Assembly: GCA_011620595.1 (NCBI GenBank)
Contig: WOYX01000006.1
Span: forward strand, 171-47,274
Reading direction: 5' to 3'
Origin: Bacteroidales bacterium
GTDB lineage: Bacteria; Bacteroidota; Bacteroidia; Bacteroidales; VadinHA17
DNA length: 47,104 nucleotides
This document shows positions 6,845 to 15,488 of the stretch, piece after piece. The notes below the pieces were generated by a model. It had not been told where the DNA came from and made no database searches. It worked only from the letters and a program-made list of their open reading frames with translations. The position numbers and the translations under genes were made by a program. Position 1 is the first letter of the stretch. Each line of letters opens with the position of its first letter.

Positions 6845-8860
6845 ATGGAACAGATTGCATTCTACCTACTGAAATCGGCAGCATGGCTGGCAGGATTTAC
6901 GCTGGTATACCTTCTTTTTCTGCGGAAGGAGAGGTTTTTCATGCTTAAGCGGATCTACCTTCTGGCAGGAGTGGCTCTCTCACTGCTCCTTCCTCTGGTA
7001 ACGCTGCATTACAGGGTTGAGCTTCCTGCCCCGCTGATGCAGGAGACGCAGGGGATGACCCCGGTTTTGCCTTCATCACCGGCAGCGGCGGCAGAGATTG
7101 TTGAAGAAACAGATCCGCTGAAATGGTTCATGATATTCTATGCTGCAGGATTAGTCTTCCTGCTGGGCCGGACGCTCCGGTATCTCTTCTCGGTTTACCG
7201 CGCGGTAAGAAGCGGGCCGGTTAACAGGGAAGGAGATGCCTTGCTTGTAAGAACAGAAAAATATACCTCCGCCTTTTCATTTTTCAATTACGTTTTTATC
7301 AATCCTTCACTGAGCGGGCGTGAGGTCAGGGAGATACTGAACCATGAGATGGTGCACCTCAGACAGAGACACTGGTTTGATCTCCTGCTTGTTGAAGTGA
7401 TGAGCCTGGTGCAATGGATGAATCCCTTTGCATGGATCTGTTCGGCGCTTGTCAGGCAGAATCATGAGCACCTTGCCGATGAGGTGGCGCTGCAGCAGAC
7501 ATCTGACCCGGCAGGATACAGGGCGACTCTTCTCAACCAGGTCTTCAGCGCAAGGCTGATAAGCCTCTCCAATTCATTCAATTTTTCGTTTAACACAAAC
7601 AGGTTTGAAATGATGAAAAAGAAAACTTATTCTCCATTCAGGAAGCTTAAACTGCTTCTTGTACTGCCACTTGTGGCTGTTATGCTGTATGCGTTCGCTG
7701 ATCCTGTTTATACCTATAATGACGGGAAAGAAATCACGGATTCGGAAAGCATGATAAAGGATATTCAGGGGACGGTAATCAAAGAGGATGGCACCCCATT
7801 CCCTGGAGTAACCGTCAATGTTTCAGGGACCTCTCTGAGCGTTACCACCGATGAGTCGGGCAGGTTTTACTTCAGTGACTTACCCGCCTATGTTGCCATT
7901 ATGTTCACTGCCAGCGGCTACGAACCCGTTTCTCTTACTGCCGAATCTGCCCGCGGAGCAACAGTGACAATGAAGGCCAACCCGCGTTTTGCAAGACGTG
8001 TACCTGCCGAAGGAGCCGAAATTGTTGTTATTGACGGTACGGTGACAGATCTGTCTCTGGAAGAGGCTACAAAAAAGCTTGGGAAGGATTATGGCAGGTT
8101 TACCTACTTAATGCCTGAGGCGGCAAAGGAAAAATATGGCGAGAAGGGAGCCAGGGGAGCCTTCGAGGTTACTTCAAGAAGCAAGGCAAAAGAATCGGGC
8201 GTTATACTGCCCTACCCAAGAAAGGATGAAGGAGACTTTCCAACATTCAAAGGTGAAAGCTACCTGGCATTTGCCGATTGGGTGGCAGAGCATGCCAAAT
8301 ACCCGACCGAGGCTGCCGCTAAAGGCTTAAGCGGTTGGGCAAGAATGGGCTATACGGTTGAGACAAACGGCTCTGTCTCGCAGATAAATCCGTCCCCCGA
8401 CACTGATCCGCTTTTTGCTGCAGAACTGACCAGGGTCATGGAATCTTCGCCCCGCTGGAAAAGCCCGGAAAACAAAGATGCCAACGAACCTTTTAACTCA
8501 GAGATACTGATCAGATTTCAACTGCCGGACAAAATAAGCAACGGAGTCGTTTATATCATGGTTGATGAGATGCCTGAATTTCCGGGAGGTGACGCAGCAC
8601 TCTTCAAATGGTTATATGAAACAATCAAATATCCGGCGGAAGCTAAAGACAAAGGCATACAGGGTAAGATAATCCTCAGGTTTATTGTTACCTCTGAAGG
8701 TAATGTTGAGGATGTCAGCGTGGTCAGGGGCGTCGATCCCCTGCTCGATAATGAAGCGGTGAGGGTAATGCGCCTCTGCCCCAAATGGATACCGGGCAAA
8801 ATGAACGGCAAACCGGTTAACATATACTATTCTGTTCCAATCAGTTTTGCACTGAAATAG
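6845..8860 (+). CDS. BlaR1/MecR1-like M56 membrane peptidase fused to a carboxypeptidase-D-like domain and two TonB C-terminal domains
   Basis: The protein has 671 aa. The N-terminal ~290 residues hold several membrane segments and the gluzincin motif HEMVH at 167-171, followed by NHEHLADEVA, which supplies the next acidic ligand, as in BlaR1. After a membrane segment near 270-290 comes a carboxypeptidase regulatory-like Ig fold (IQGTVIKEDGTPFPGVTVNV, about 303-378). Two TonB_C-type domains follow, at about 460-560 (degenerate) and 575-671 (EFPGGDAALFKWLYETIKYP and the VVRGVDPLLDNEAVRV signature). There is no penicillin-binding sensor domain, so the external signal is something other than classical beta-lactam acylation. 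It is co-transcribed with the repressor just upstream and followed by an intrinsic terminator. Confidence 0.88.
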   Translation: MEQIAFYLLKSAAWLAGFTLVYLLFLRKERFFMLKRIYLLAGVALSLLLPLVTLHYRVELPAPLMQETQGMTPVLPSSPAAAAEIVEETDPLKWFMIFYAAGLVFLLGRTLRYLFSVYRAVRSGPVNREGDALLVRTEKYTSAFSFFNYVFINPSLSGREVREILNHEMVHLRQRHWFDLLLVEVMSLVQWMNPFAWICSALVRQNHEHLADEVALQQTSDPAGYRATLLNQVFSARLISLSNSFNFSFNTNRFEMMKKKTYSPFRKLKLLLVLPLVAVMLYAFADPVYTYNDGKEITDSESMIKDIQGTVIKEDGTPFPGVTVNVSGTSLSVTTDESGRFYFSDLPAYVAIMFTASGYEPVSLTAESARGATVTMKANPRFARRVPAEGAEIVVIDGTVTDLSLEEATKKLGKDYGRFTYLMPEAAKEKYGEKGARGAFEVTSRSKAKESGVILPYPRKDEGDFPTFKGESYLAFADWVAEHAKYPTEAAAKGLSGWARMGYTVETNGSVSQINPSPDTDPLFAAELTRVMESSPRWKSPENKDANEPFNSEILIRFQLPDKISNGVVYIMVDEMPEFPGGDAALFKWLYETIKYPAEAKDKGIQGKIILRFIVTSEGNVEDVSVVRGVDPLLDNEAVRVMRLCPKWIPGKMNGKPVNIYYSVPISFALK

Positions 8861-8905
8861 AATAGTACGAAAAAATTGTCAGCCAGTACGTCTATAATCA
8901 ACTAT

Positions 8906-8937
8906 TCCGGGAGGGGTCTTCTCTCCCGGATTTTTTT
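8906..8937 (+). terminator. Intrinsic terminator of the blaI-M56 operon
   Basis: The arms TCCGGGAG (8906-8913) and CTCCCGGA (8923-8930) form a perfect 8-bp stem, followed by seven T residues (8931-8937). It lies 45 bp after the stop of the M56 gene. Confidence 0.9.
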
Positions 8938-9084
8938 CATTGCATGAAAGTGCAAAGGGCTAACTGCCGGGCTACTTTAACTTTCAGACATTGATTAACT
9001 TGCGTGATAATTAGTCTTACTTTCCCAGGAGAGGACTTTGTTCAGAAAGTTATTCATCAGAAAGACAGACCGATAAATCAATAA

Positions 9085-9513
9085 TTAGGGTCTGGTGAAT
9101 AAGTCTATTCCTTTCATGCCTTTATTTCTGTCTTTTCGATCACCGTATATCTTGTCTGTGATTACCACTTTAGGATAATACCCGTTAAGCCGCTTGTAGT
9201 CTTCTACCTGCTTCTTCAAATCAGTGCTTTCATTGTATGCCTCCCGGCTCAGGGTATTGATCCTCGCATATCCGTCTGGTATCTTGTATGCTGACGCCGG
9301 GTTTTGCCCCAGATTCAACATTGGAGGATAATCTCTCTGGTCACTGCTCATACTCCGGGAGTAGATGCCTGCAAGTCTATCCCACGGGAAGGAGTTGCCT
9401 GGTTTTTCGTGGAGGTGATGAACTGGCAGCATTTTGACATGCGTCTTGCCACGGCGGAGACGAAGCTCAACCCTGGCTTCCTAAGGATCAGGTATAGTTT
9501 CTGAAATTTTCAT
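9085..9513 (-). pseudogene. Remnant of an IS5/IS1182-type transposase
   Basis: The longest open part (9085-9432, 115 codons) contains a recognisable DDE transposase core: REAYNESTDLKKQVEDYKRL, then GYYPKVVITDKIYGDRKDRN, where the Asp before KIYG is the expected second catalytic acid. An intact transposase is several times longer, and the domains before and after are missing. Upstream in the same frame, an ATG at 9513 is followed after ten codons by a TAG (9481-9483). No terminal inverted repeats could be matched. This is a decayed fragment; the exact IS family is uncertain. Confidence 0.7.
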
Positions 9514-9539
9514 ACTTTTACAGAGTTAACTCCTAAAGT

Positions 9540-10274
9540 ATGTCACTTGTCCATGAACTTGAAAAATCCGGGAACTGGTTATTCAGACACAGAAGCTGGC
9601 TGCCGGTGGTGATTCTTGTTCCGGCAGTCATCTGGCTCTTCATCGCAAACCGCAGTGTCATCTATTTCAACTACACCTGGGAGATAGTATGCATTCTGGT
9701 ATCAGTGGCAGGTGAACTGCTGCGCTCCTATACAGTAGGATACCTTCCCCTCAACACCTCCGGGCGCCAGGTCATCGATCAGCTTGCCGATGAGCTGAAT
9801 ACAACGGGCATCTATTCCATAGTGCGCAATCCTCTCTATCTCGGCAACTTCCTGATATGGCTCGGACCTGTCATGTTCCTGAGGTCAGTATGGTGTCTGA
9901 TCGTTTTCATCCTCGCCTTCTGGCTCTACTATGAACGGATAATATTTGCCGAGGAGCAGTATCTGCGCCGCAAGTTCGGAGAGACATATGATATATGGGC
10001 ATTCAGGGTGAAAGCGGTAATACCTTCTTTCAGACATTACACAAAACCTGCCCTTCCATTCTCCTTCAGAAATGTTCTCAGGCGCGAGTACAAAAGCGTT
10101 GTCAATCTCTTCATCGTCTTTGCCATACTGGACCTGGTCCGCAACATTGCAGTCACCGGGCGGGTTTACATGGAACCGCTGTACGTTACGCTGCTGGTTG
10201 CAGCCGGCATCTTCTGGGCTGTTGTAAGATACCTGGTCAAGCGTACCAGGTTTCTGCAGGTTGACGGGCGATAG
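9540..10274 (+). CDS. ICMT/PEMT-like membrane methyltransferase family protein
   Basis: The protein has 244 aa and about five predicted membrane segments. The C-terminal family signature is visible as YSIVRNPLYLGNFLIWLG, then FAEEQYLRRKFGETYDIWAF, which form the SAM-binding tail of the isoprenylcysteine carboxyl methyltransferase / phospholipid N-methyltransferase superfamily. In bacteria these proteins methylate lipids or small molecules in the inner membrane; the substrate here is not determinable. The C-terminal ~80 residues add further membrane helices. The gene stands alone, convergent with the YugP-like gene, with 12 bp between the two stops. Confidence 0.8.
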   Translation: MSLVHELEKSGNWLFRHRSWLPVVILVPAVIWLFIANRSVIYFNYTWEIVCILVSVAGELLRSYTVGYLPLNTSGRQVIDQLADELNTTGIYSIVRNPLYLGNFLIWLGPVMFLRSVWCLIVFILAFWLYYERIIFAEEQYLRRKFGETYDIWAFRVKAVIPSFRHYTKPALPFSFRNVLRREYKSVVNLFIVFAILDLVRNIAVTGRVYMEPLYVTLLVAAGIFWAVVRYLVKRTRFLQVDGR

Positions 10275-10286
10275 TCCGGAAGGGTT

Positions 10287-10994
10287 CTACCTGTCGCGTA
10301 CTCCCAAGAATATCATTATATAATAAATAAGCGTGGCCAGTGACCCCAGGGCTGCGATTACGTATGTATATGCTGCCCATCTCAGGGCATCCTCAGCCTT
10401 GTCATGTGTCTCACGGCTGGTGATACCTGCGTTTGACAGCCACGCCAGTGCACGCTTTGAGGCGTTGATCTCCACTGGCAGGGTGATGATGCTGAAGATG
10501 GTCGTGAGGGCGAACAGTACGATACCCACCAGCAGTATCTCAGGCCTGGTGTTGATAAGCACCAGTCCTGCAATAAGTATCCATTGTATCCAGTTCGAGG
10601 CAAAACTTACCACGGGAGCAAGCTTCGATCTCATATTCAGCCAGGCATATGACTGTGCATGCTGCAGTGCATGGCCGGTCTCGTGCGCTGCCACTGCAGC
10701 TGCTGCTATGCTGGCATTGGAATAGACCTCACGGCTCAGGTTGATGGTCTTCTTAAGCGGATTGTAATGGTCAGAGAGCTCCCCCTGAACGCTGTGTATG
10801 GTGACGTCGGTAACACCGCTGTCGCGCAGCATCCTTTCAGCTACGTCGCGCCCTGTCAGGCCGCTGCCTATCGGCATCTTCGAATACTTCCTGAACTTCG
10901 ACTTCAGCCTGTTGCTGACCACCCAGCTCAGGAGCATGAAGACTATAAAGATGATCCAGTAGGTCCCGTTGTGCAAAAACATTGTCTCGCTCAT
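10287..10994 (-). CDS. YugP-like zinc metallopeptidase, membrane-bound
   Basis: The protein is about 235 aa starting at MSETMFLHNGTYWIIFIVFM; the frame is open to 11066, but that upstream extension has no family support. HETGHALQHA gives the zinc motif HExxH at residues 104-108. A first membrane helix lies at ~11-27 and three more follow the catalytic helix, as in the DUF2268/YugP (Zn_peptidase_2) family. Such proteins are integral membrane peptidases of unknown substrate. It is divergent from yidD (about 106 bp between the starts), and both concern the membrane, but no functional link is shown. Confidence 0.85.
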   Translation of the reverse strand: MSETMFLHNGTYWIIFIVFMLLSWVVSNRLKSKFRKYSKMPIGSGLTGRDVAERMLRDSGVTDVTIHSVQGELSDHYNPLKKTINLSREVYSNASIAAAAVAAHETGHALQHAQSYAWLNMRSKLAPVVSFASNWIQWILIAGLVLINTRPEILLVGIVLFALTTIFSIITLPVEINASKRALAWLSNAGITSRETHDKAEDALRWAAYTYVIAALGSLATLIYYIMIFLGVRDR

Positions 10995-11100
10995 ATATCC
11001 TTCAGTTAATTTGTCATTTTTTATCAAAACATTTGCCATTCCCGATAAGTTCTGAAAATAGGTCATTTTGTCATGACGATTCAGATTATCTTTGACGGTG

Positions 11101-11415
11101 ATGTTAAAGACACCTGCAAAGATATTCTCTTTTTTGCTGCTGATACCGGTATGGGTCTACAGGTGGTTCATCTCTCCATGGACTGCCTCTGCATGCCGTC
11201 ACGTGCCCACCTGTTCGCAGTTTGCCATTGATGCCCTCACCCTGCACGGTCCGCTGGCAGGAACGGTTCTTGCTGCTGACCGCATACTGCGGTGCAGGCC
11301 CGGCGGTACACACGGATATGATCCTGTACCACGCTTTATCTTTAAACGGTACCGGACGGGTAAAGGTATCATGCGGAGGGCACCCCGCTGCCACAGGCTG
11401 ATGGAAAGAGATTAG
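11101..11415 (+). CDS. yidD: YidD, membrane protein insertion efficiency factor
   Basis: The protein has 104 aa. Family hallmarks are WVYRWFISPWTASACRH, PTCSQFAIDAL and RILRCRPGGTHGYDPVP, with the conserved cysteines and the HGYDPVP end. YidD is an inner-membrane-associated helper of YidC/Sec insertion. The ATG at 11101 was preferred to a TTG three codons earlier. A ~25-residue basic tail (FKRYRTGKGIMRRAPRCHRL) extends past the usual family end. Its stop overlaps the stop of the convergent response-regulator gene by 4 bp. Confidence 0.92.
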   Translation: MLKTPAKIFSFLLLIPVWVYRWFISPWTASACRHVPTCSQFAIDALTLHGPLAGTVLAADRILRCRPGGTHGYDPVPRFIFKRYRTGKGIMRRAPRCHRLMERD

Positions 11416-12164
11416 AAACTGAGTTTCTCCCTGAGCATCTTATACCCGGCACGGCTCACCGGGATCTTTTCTCCCGATTTGAGTATGGCCACGTAGTTAT
11501 CCTTGTTGTAGGGTTCGAGTCGTGTTATGTACTCCACATTGACCATGAACGAACGGTGAACCCTTATGAACAGAGCCGGCGGAAGATGCTCCTCGTAATA
11601 CTTCATGGTCTTTGGTTTCAGCGCCTTGCCTTCAGTATGATATATCATTACGTAATCATCTTCAGCAGCAAGGTGGGAGACATTGTTGAGGGGTATAATC
11701 TTTATACCTTCACCCTTTCTGAATACTATCCTTGTCAGGTAACCCTCACTCTCGGAGACTGTGGTTACAAGTTTCTCCATCTTCTCCGGCTCCCTCTCCT
11801 GATTGTTTATCCGGCTGACGGCCTTTTCCAGCGCATCATCAAAGCGCTCCTTCGTAAATGGTTTGAGCAGATAATCTACCGCATTCAGCTCGAACGCCCT
11901 GATGGCGTACTGATCGAAGGCAGTGGTGAAGATTACCTCGGGCTTTTCATCTATAACTTCCAGCAGCTCGAACCCTGTCAGCTTGGGCATCTGTATGTCG
12001 AGAAAAATCAGGTCGGGGTGTTTCTCCCTTATCTCCCTGGCCCCGCAGAAGCCGTCGCCGCACTCGCAAGCAATTTCTATGGCTGGATGATCTTTGAGCA
12101 TATATTTGATCATCTCACGTGCAGGTGCTTCATCTTCAATGATAAGCGCTCTTATCTTTTTCAT
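11412..12164 (-). CDS. LytTR-family response regulator
   Basis: The protein has 250 aa. A receiver domain (~4-125) carries the phospho-acceptor Asp56 in LIFLDIQMPKLTGF, and the conserved Lys in YLLKPF. A LytTR DNA-binding domain follows (~145-248), recognisable from IPLNNVSHLAAEDDYVMIY, FIRVHRSFMVNVEYI and IPVSRAGYKMLREKL. It pairs with the LytS-type kinase upstream. The start ATG at 12164 lies inside an inverted repeat (12159-12168 with 12193-12202) that is part of a repeated intergenic element, so translation may be controlled separately from the kinase gene. Confidence 0.93.
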   Translation of the reverse strand: MKKIRALIIEDEAPAREMIKYMLKDHPAIEIACECGDGFCGAREIREKHPDLIFLDIQMPKLTGFELLEVIDEKPEVIFTTAFDQYAIRAFELNAVDYLLKPFTKERFDDALEKAVSRINNQEREPEKMEKLVTTVSESEGYLTRIVFRKGEGIKIIPLNNVSHLAAEDDYVMIYHTEGKALKPKTMKYYEEHLPPALFIRVHRSFMVNVEYITRLEPYNKDNYVAILKSGEKIPVSRAGYKMLREKLSF

Positions 12165-12190
12165 TCGATTATTTGACTTTTATTTCATTT

Positions 12191-12256
12191 GGTCGAATGG
12201 AACTTGCATGAATTTTATAATCAAATCGTGTGTGAGTTCCTGCTCATGCAAGTTTC
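12191..12256 (-). repeat. Intergenic two-stem element, copy C
   Basis: The arms AACTTGCATGA (12201-12211) and TCATGCAAGTT (12244-12254) are an 11-bp perfect inverted repeat. A second pairing joins 12193-12202 with 12159-12168 (9 of 10), which includes the start codon of the response regulator. It sits inside the kinase-regulator operon. Confidence 0.82.
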
Positions 12257-12273
12257 ATATTGAAACTGTATTT

Positions 12274-13332
12274 TCACATTTTCCGACAATGAAACCTCAC
12301 CTCTGCAGTAAACCTGTCGTCAGAACGGTTGACCGTCAGCCCTGCCTTCTCTCCGAAAAAGAGTTCCAGCCTGCTGCTGACATTCTTCAGTCCTATTCCT
12401 GCCCCCCTGCGTGTCACAACGGATTCCTTGTCGATATTGTTTGTTATTGCAATTACTACAATATCATCCTTCATGTGTGCGGTGGTCTTAATGATGATCT
12501 CTTCAGTAGACTCATACACTCCGTGCTTGATTGCGTTTTCATAGAGGGGCTGAAGCAGCATCCCCGGCAGGAGTGCCGTGAGGCATTCGGGGCTTATATC
12601 CTCCTCTATCACCAGTCTTTCACCAAACCTCACCTTTTCTATCTGCAGGTAGAGCCTCAGGCTCTCCAGCTCATTCTGCAGCGTCACCGGCTGATCATTC
12701 CTGGAGGAGAGGGAGTATCGCATGAAATCAGAAAGTTTGACTATCATATCCCTGGCCTTGAGGGGGTCGGTAATGGTGAGCGAACTGACGGAGTTGAGGC
12801 TGTTGAAGAGAAAGTGCGGGTTAATCTGTGATCGGAGCATCATGAGCTCCCCGTTGCGCACCTGCGCCTCCAGCTGTACCTGCCGTGTCGCCTTTTCCGC
12901 CAGTCTGCCTGCGCTGAGAAAGAGGTAGTAGACAAGAATGATCACAAAAAAGATGAGTATACCGGCCGTAATTCTGAATACCAGTACCGAATGCCAGAAG
13001 ATCATGTAATCTATCTTCTCGGCCACCAGCGACCTTACCAGGAACCTTGTGATGAAGAGCCATGCAAAGATGGCGGCCGTGCCGGTCAGGACGATGTTGA
13101 AGATTGCACTGTAGGCTTCACTGTCATCCATCAGTATGTATCTTACCGGGAACCATATTGCCAGACCCAGGAAGCCGTAGAGAAGCATCGATATGGCGCC
13201 GTCGAGCAGGGCTGTACTCATGGTACTGCCGTAGACAAAATGAATGAGAAGTGACTGGCAGGCTGCAAGAATCAGCCATAACAGCCACCATGTCAGTAAC
13301 CTTGTCCTGTTCTCCAGTACCGGATGCTTCAT
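12274..13332 (-). CDS. LytS-type sensor histidine kinase
   Basis: The protein has 352 aa. About four membrane helices occupy residues 10-150 without a recognisable extracellular sensor domain. A short coiled coil precedes the His_kinase box INPHFLFNSLNSVSSL with His173 as the phosphorylated residue, and a HATPase region follows (LYENAIKHGV, GAGIGLKNVSSRL). The 3-bp gap to the LiaF-like gene upstream and the common strand suggest one operon with it and with the LytTR regulator. The family controls cell-envelope and transport genes; the signal here may be membrane stress sensed by the LiaF-like partners. Confidence 0.92.
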   Translation of the reverse strand: MKHPVLENRTRLLTWWLLWLILAACQSLLIHFVYGSTMSTALLDGAISMLLYGFLGLAIWFPVRYILMDDSEAYSAIFNIVLTGTAAIFAWLFITRFLVRSLVAEKIDYMIFWHSVLVFRITAGILIFFVIILVYYLFLSAGRLAEKATRQVQLEAQVRNGELMMLRSQINPHFLFNSLNSVSSLTITDPLKARDMIVKLSDFMRYSLSSRNDQPVTLQNELESLRLYLQIEKVRFGERLVIEEDISPECLTALLPGMLLQPLYENAIKHGVYESTEEIIIKTTAHMKDDIVVIAITNNIDKESVVTRRGAGIGLKNVSSRLELFFGEKAGLTVNRSDDRFTAEVRFHCRKM

Positions 13333-13335
13333 ATG

Positions 13336-14082
13336 CTATTTGTAACTTTTTATTTCACCCCCGCCGAATATCACGGTGCCTCTCAAAGTAAGGCTTCTGG
13401 TGTTGTCTCTCATCTCATCACCACGTAGTTTTCTGCTGTCTGAAAAGCCTCCCAGTATTGGGGTCACATCTACTATAACGTTCCAGTTGTCAGGTACGAT
13501 TACAGTAGTACCCCCAAAGATACAGGTAATTTCTATCACGTTGTCACCCGGGGCCAGCGACGATCTCGTAAGGTCAACCTCTCCACCACCGAAGATGGAA
13601 GTTATTTTTCCACCCTGGAAATTATCAGAGATAAGCTGTCGCTCCGCACCGCTGAAGATGCTGACAATGTCTATCACATCTGCCTTGTTCGCGCTTCTGT
13701 TGTAACTCGCGGCTTTTGCCAGTCTTTTGGAGTTCATCAGCAGCACTATGCCCACTACAATGAACAGTGCAGGCCAGAAGAAATTGAAAGACCTGAAGAA
13801 ATCGGTGAACAGCTCCGGTATCAGAAAGAAACCTCCGACAGATATCAGGACGATGCCGGGGGTTTTGTTGTCAGAGCCTACCATCGTTATGATGCCGATG
13901 ACTATCAGCAGCATCTGCCAGCTGAAGATGACGTCATCAATGAAGTCGTCGAAAGGCCCGGGCAGCACGGTCGTCTTTTTGAGAATAAGCAACAGTCCTG
14001 CAACGATGAGTAGTACACCGATAATAAACCTGCTTGAGGTTTCGGGATTTTTCAGTTGTTTGTTTGTTTCGTTTTCCATCAC
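13336..14082 (-). CDS. LiaF-like membrane protein (cell-envelope stress type)
   Basis: The protein has 248 aa. Four closely spaced membrane helices lie between residues ~18 and 125 (for example FIIGVLLIVAGLLLILKK and FFWPALFIVVGIVLLMN). A C-terminal soluble beta domain with repeating IFGG phrases (SIFSGAER, SIFGGGEVDL, CIFGGTTVIV, PILGGF) matches the LiaF / DUF2154 'cell wall-active antibiotic response' fold. LiaF homologues modulate sensor kinases in Gram-positives; here the neighbour is a LytS-type kinase 3 bp downstream. That functional link is inferred. A start at the second Met (14079) is equally possible. Confidence 0.82.
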   Translation of the reverse strand: MMENETNKQLKNPETSSRFIIGVLLIVAGLLLILKKTTVLPGPFDDFIDDVIFSWQMLLIVIGIITMVGSDNKTPGIVLISVGGFFLIPELFTDFFRSFNFFWPALFIVVGIVLLMNSKRLAKAASYNRSANKADVIDIVSIFSGAERQLISDNFQGGKITSIFGGGEVDLTRSSLAPGDNVIEITCIFGGTTVIVPDNWNVIVDVTPILGGFSDSRKLRGDEMRDNTRSLTLRGTVIFGGGEIKSYK

Positions 14083-14218
14083 TAGTCAATTATTGGGTTC
14101 ATCATATAATATTCTGTTTTATTTGCATGATAGCTTGTCCCGGTTTATCGGGAGAACCTCAAGGTATCATATTATTAATTACTTGTGTTTGTGTGTGCTA
14201 ACACATGGAGGTTTTCTG

Positions 14219-14554
14219 TCATTTTTTTCTTTTTGTAAGCGGTCTGATCATGAATGCCACCCCGGCCAGCACAAGCACTGCCGGCCAGAATATCTGCCTG
14301 TAGAGAGGCGATAGCTGTACGGTCATGTCGGGCATCAGGAACCAGAATCCCAGTGCGAACAGAACCACGGCTGATATGAGCTCAAGGCTCAGGAGAGACC
14401 ATAGCCCGAAGAATATCAGAAGCATCTCCCACCTGTAGTACTCTGAGATGTCACCCAGACTGAGCAGGTCGGTCTTCGCTGCTATCATCACCAGTCCCAG
14501 TGATATCAGGAAACGTGCTATGCCTGCAAACGGATTGTGATGTCTCTCTTTCAT
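14219..14554 (-). CDS. Small LiaI/LiaF-type transmembrane protein
   Basis: The protein is about 111 aa, starting at MKERHHNPFAGIARFLISLG; the frame stays open to 14788 but the upstream extension is low-complexity and overlaps the divergent gene. Four membrane helices (FLISLGLVMIAAKTDLL, WEMLLIFFGLWSLLSLELIS, AVVLFALGFWFLMPD, IFWPAVLVLAGVAFMIRPL) correspond to the LiaI-LiaF TM module without the soluble beta domain. It lies 136 bp upstream of the LiaF-like gene and probably belongs to the same envelope-sensing cluster. Confidence 0.7.
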   Translation of the reverse strand: MKERHHNPFAGIARFLISLGLVMIAAKTDLLSLGDISEYYRWEMLLIFFGLWSLLSLELISAVVLFALGFWFLMPDMTVQLSPLYRQIFWPAVLVLAGVAFMIRPLTKRKK

Positions 14555-14708
14555 ATCGGTCGAATTTATTTTCGCATCAAAAATAACACCACTCACCATC
14601 GCGCTGCCACAGATTTCCGGCAGGCTGCGGATAAAGGGGGGTAAACGGTGGAAAGGAGGGGGATTGTTACTTTTTTGTTCATAATTTTTTTTATTGGTAC
14701 AGGATTTA

Positions 14709-14716
14709 TAATTTTG
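14709..14716 (+). promoter_or_regulatory. Candidate -7 box for the yceD-rpmF-plsX-fabH operon
   Basis: TAATTTTG matches TAnnTTTG and lies 20 bp before the ATG at 14736. A well-placed TTG at -33 is not seen, so this is tentative. Confidence 0.45.
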
Positions 14717-14735
14717 CAGACCGAAAAATGGGAAG

Positions 14736-15257
14736 ATGCCCGGATTGTATTCCATACCGCTGGCCGGACTGAAGGAAGCCAGGTACACCTACGACTTTTC
14801 ACTGGGTGAGGATTTTTTTGAGGCTTTTGAGGGGTCGGAGATAAAGAGGGGAGAGCTTATGGCGGAGGTAGTGCTTCAGAAATGTTCTGCTCATTTTGAG
14901 TTTGACATAATCATTAGCGGTCAGGTCAGGGTGATCTGTGACAGATGTCTGGAGGAGTTTTTCATGCCGGTCTCCGCTGCCCACAGGCTGTTTGTCAGGC
15001 AGGGCAGGGAGTGGGGTGACAGTGACCCTGACATTGTCACAATATCTCCGGATGAGCACGAGCTGGATCTGAGCCAGTTTTTCTACGAATACATTCACCT
15101 TGCGTTGCCCATTAAACGGATACATCCTGATGACAGTAAGGGTCACACAACCTGCGACCCGGAAATGATCAGGAAACTTGAAGAGCATCTCGTGCAGGGG
15201 GAGAAAAAACATGATCCCCGGTGGGATGAGCTTGAGAGACTGACAACGAACAACTAA
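14736..15257 (+). CDS. YceD/DUF177-family protein (23S rRNA accumulation)
   Basis: The protein has 173 aa. The DUF177 signature is VICDRCLEEFFMPV, with paired cysteines, followed by the conserved acidic region PDEHELDLSQFFYEYIHLALP. Members are needed for normal 23S rRNA levels and are almost always upstream of rpmF, as here (17 bp gap). A start at 14736 fits a short leader after the candidate -7 box. Part of the yceD-rpmF-plsX-fabH operon. Confidence 0.88.
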   Translation: MPGLYSIPLAGLKEARYTYDFSLGEDFFEAFEGSEIKRGELMAEVVLQKCSAHFEFDIIISGQVRVICDRCLEEFFMPVSAAHRLFVRQGREWGDSDPDIVTISPDEHELDLSQFFYEYIHLALPIKRIHPDDSKGHTTCDPEMIRKLEEHLVQGEKKHDPRWDELERLTTNN

Positions 15258-15274
15258 CAAAACTAATTACTGCG

Positions 15275-15460
15275 ATGCCAAATCCAAAACACAGACACTC
15301 CAGCACCAGGAGAGACAAGAGGAGAACCCATTACAAGGCTGTTGCCCCGACTGTGGCTGCATGCCCCAACTGCGGTTCCGCCCATCTGTATCACAGGGTA
15401 TGTCCTGAATGCGGATACTACAGAGGTAAGCTGGCCGTCGAGAAGAAGACGACCGCCTGA
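15275..15460 (+). CDS. rpmF: 50S ribosomal protein L32
   Basis: The protein has 61 aa. The N-terminus MPNPKHRHSSTRRDKRRTHY is basic and typical of L32. CPNCG and CPECG form an intact four-cysteine zinc ribbon, so this is the zinc-binding form. It sits between the DUF177 gene and plsX, the standard bacterial arrangement. Confidence 0.97.
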   Translation: MPNPKHRHSSTRRDKRRTHYKAVAPTVAACPNCGSAHLYHRVCPECGYYRGKLAVEKKTTA

Positions 15461-15488
15461 CTCTTCAACCGTTCAAAAAAGCTGAACG

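Noticed and set aside
8889-8895. Third BlaI site (CGTCTAT)
   Set aside because: Only a half site, located after the stop codon; the second half does not match.
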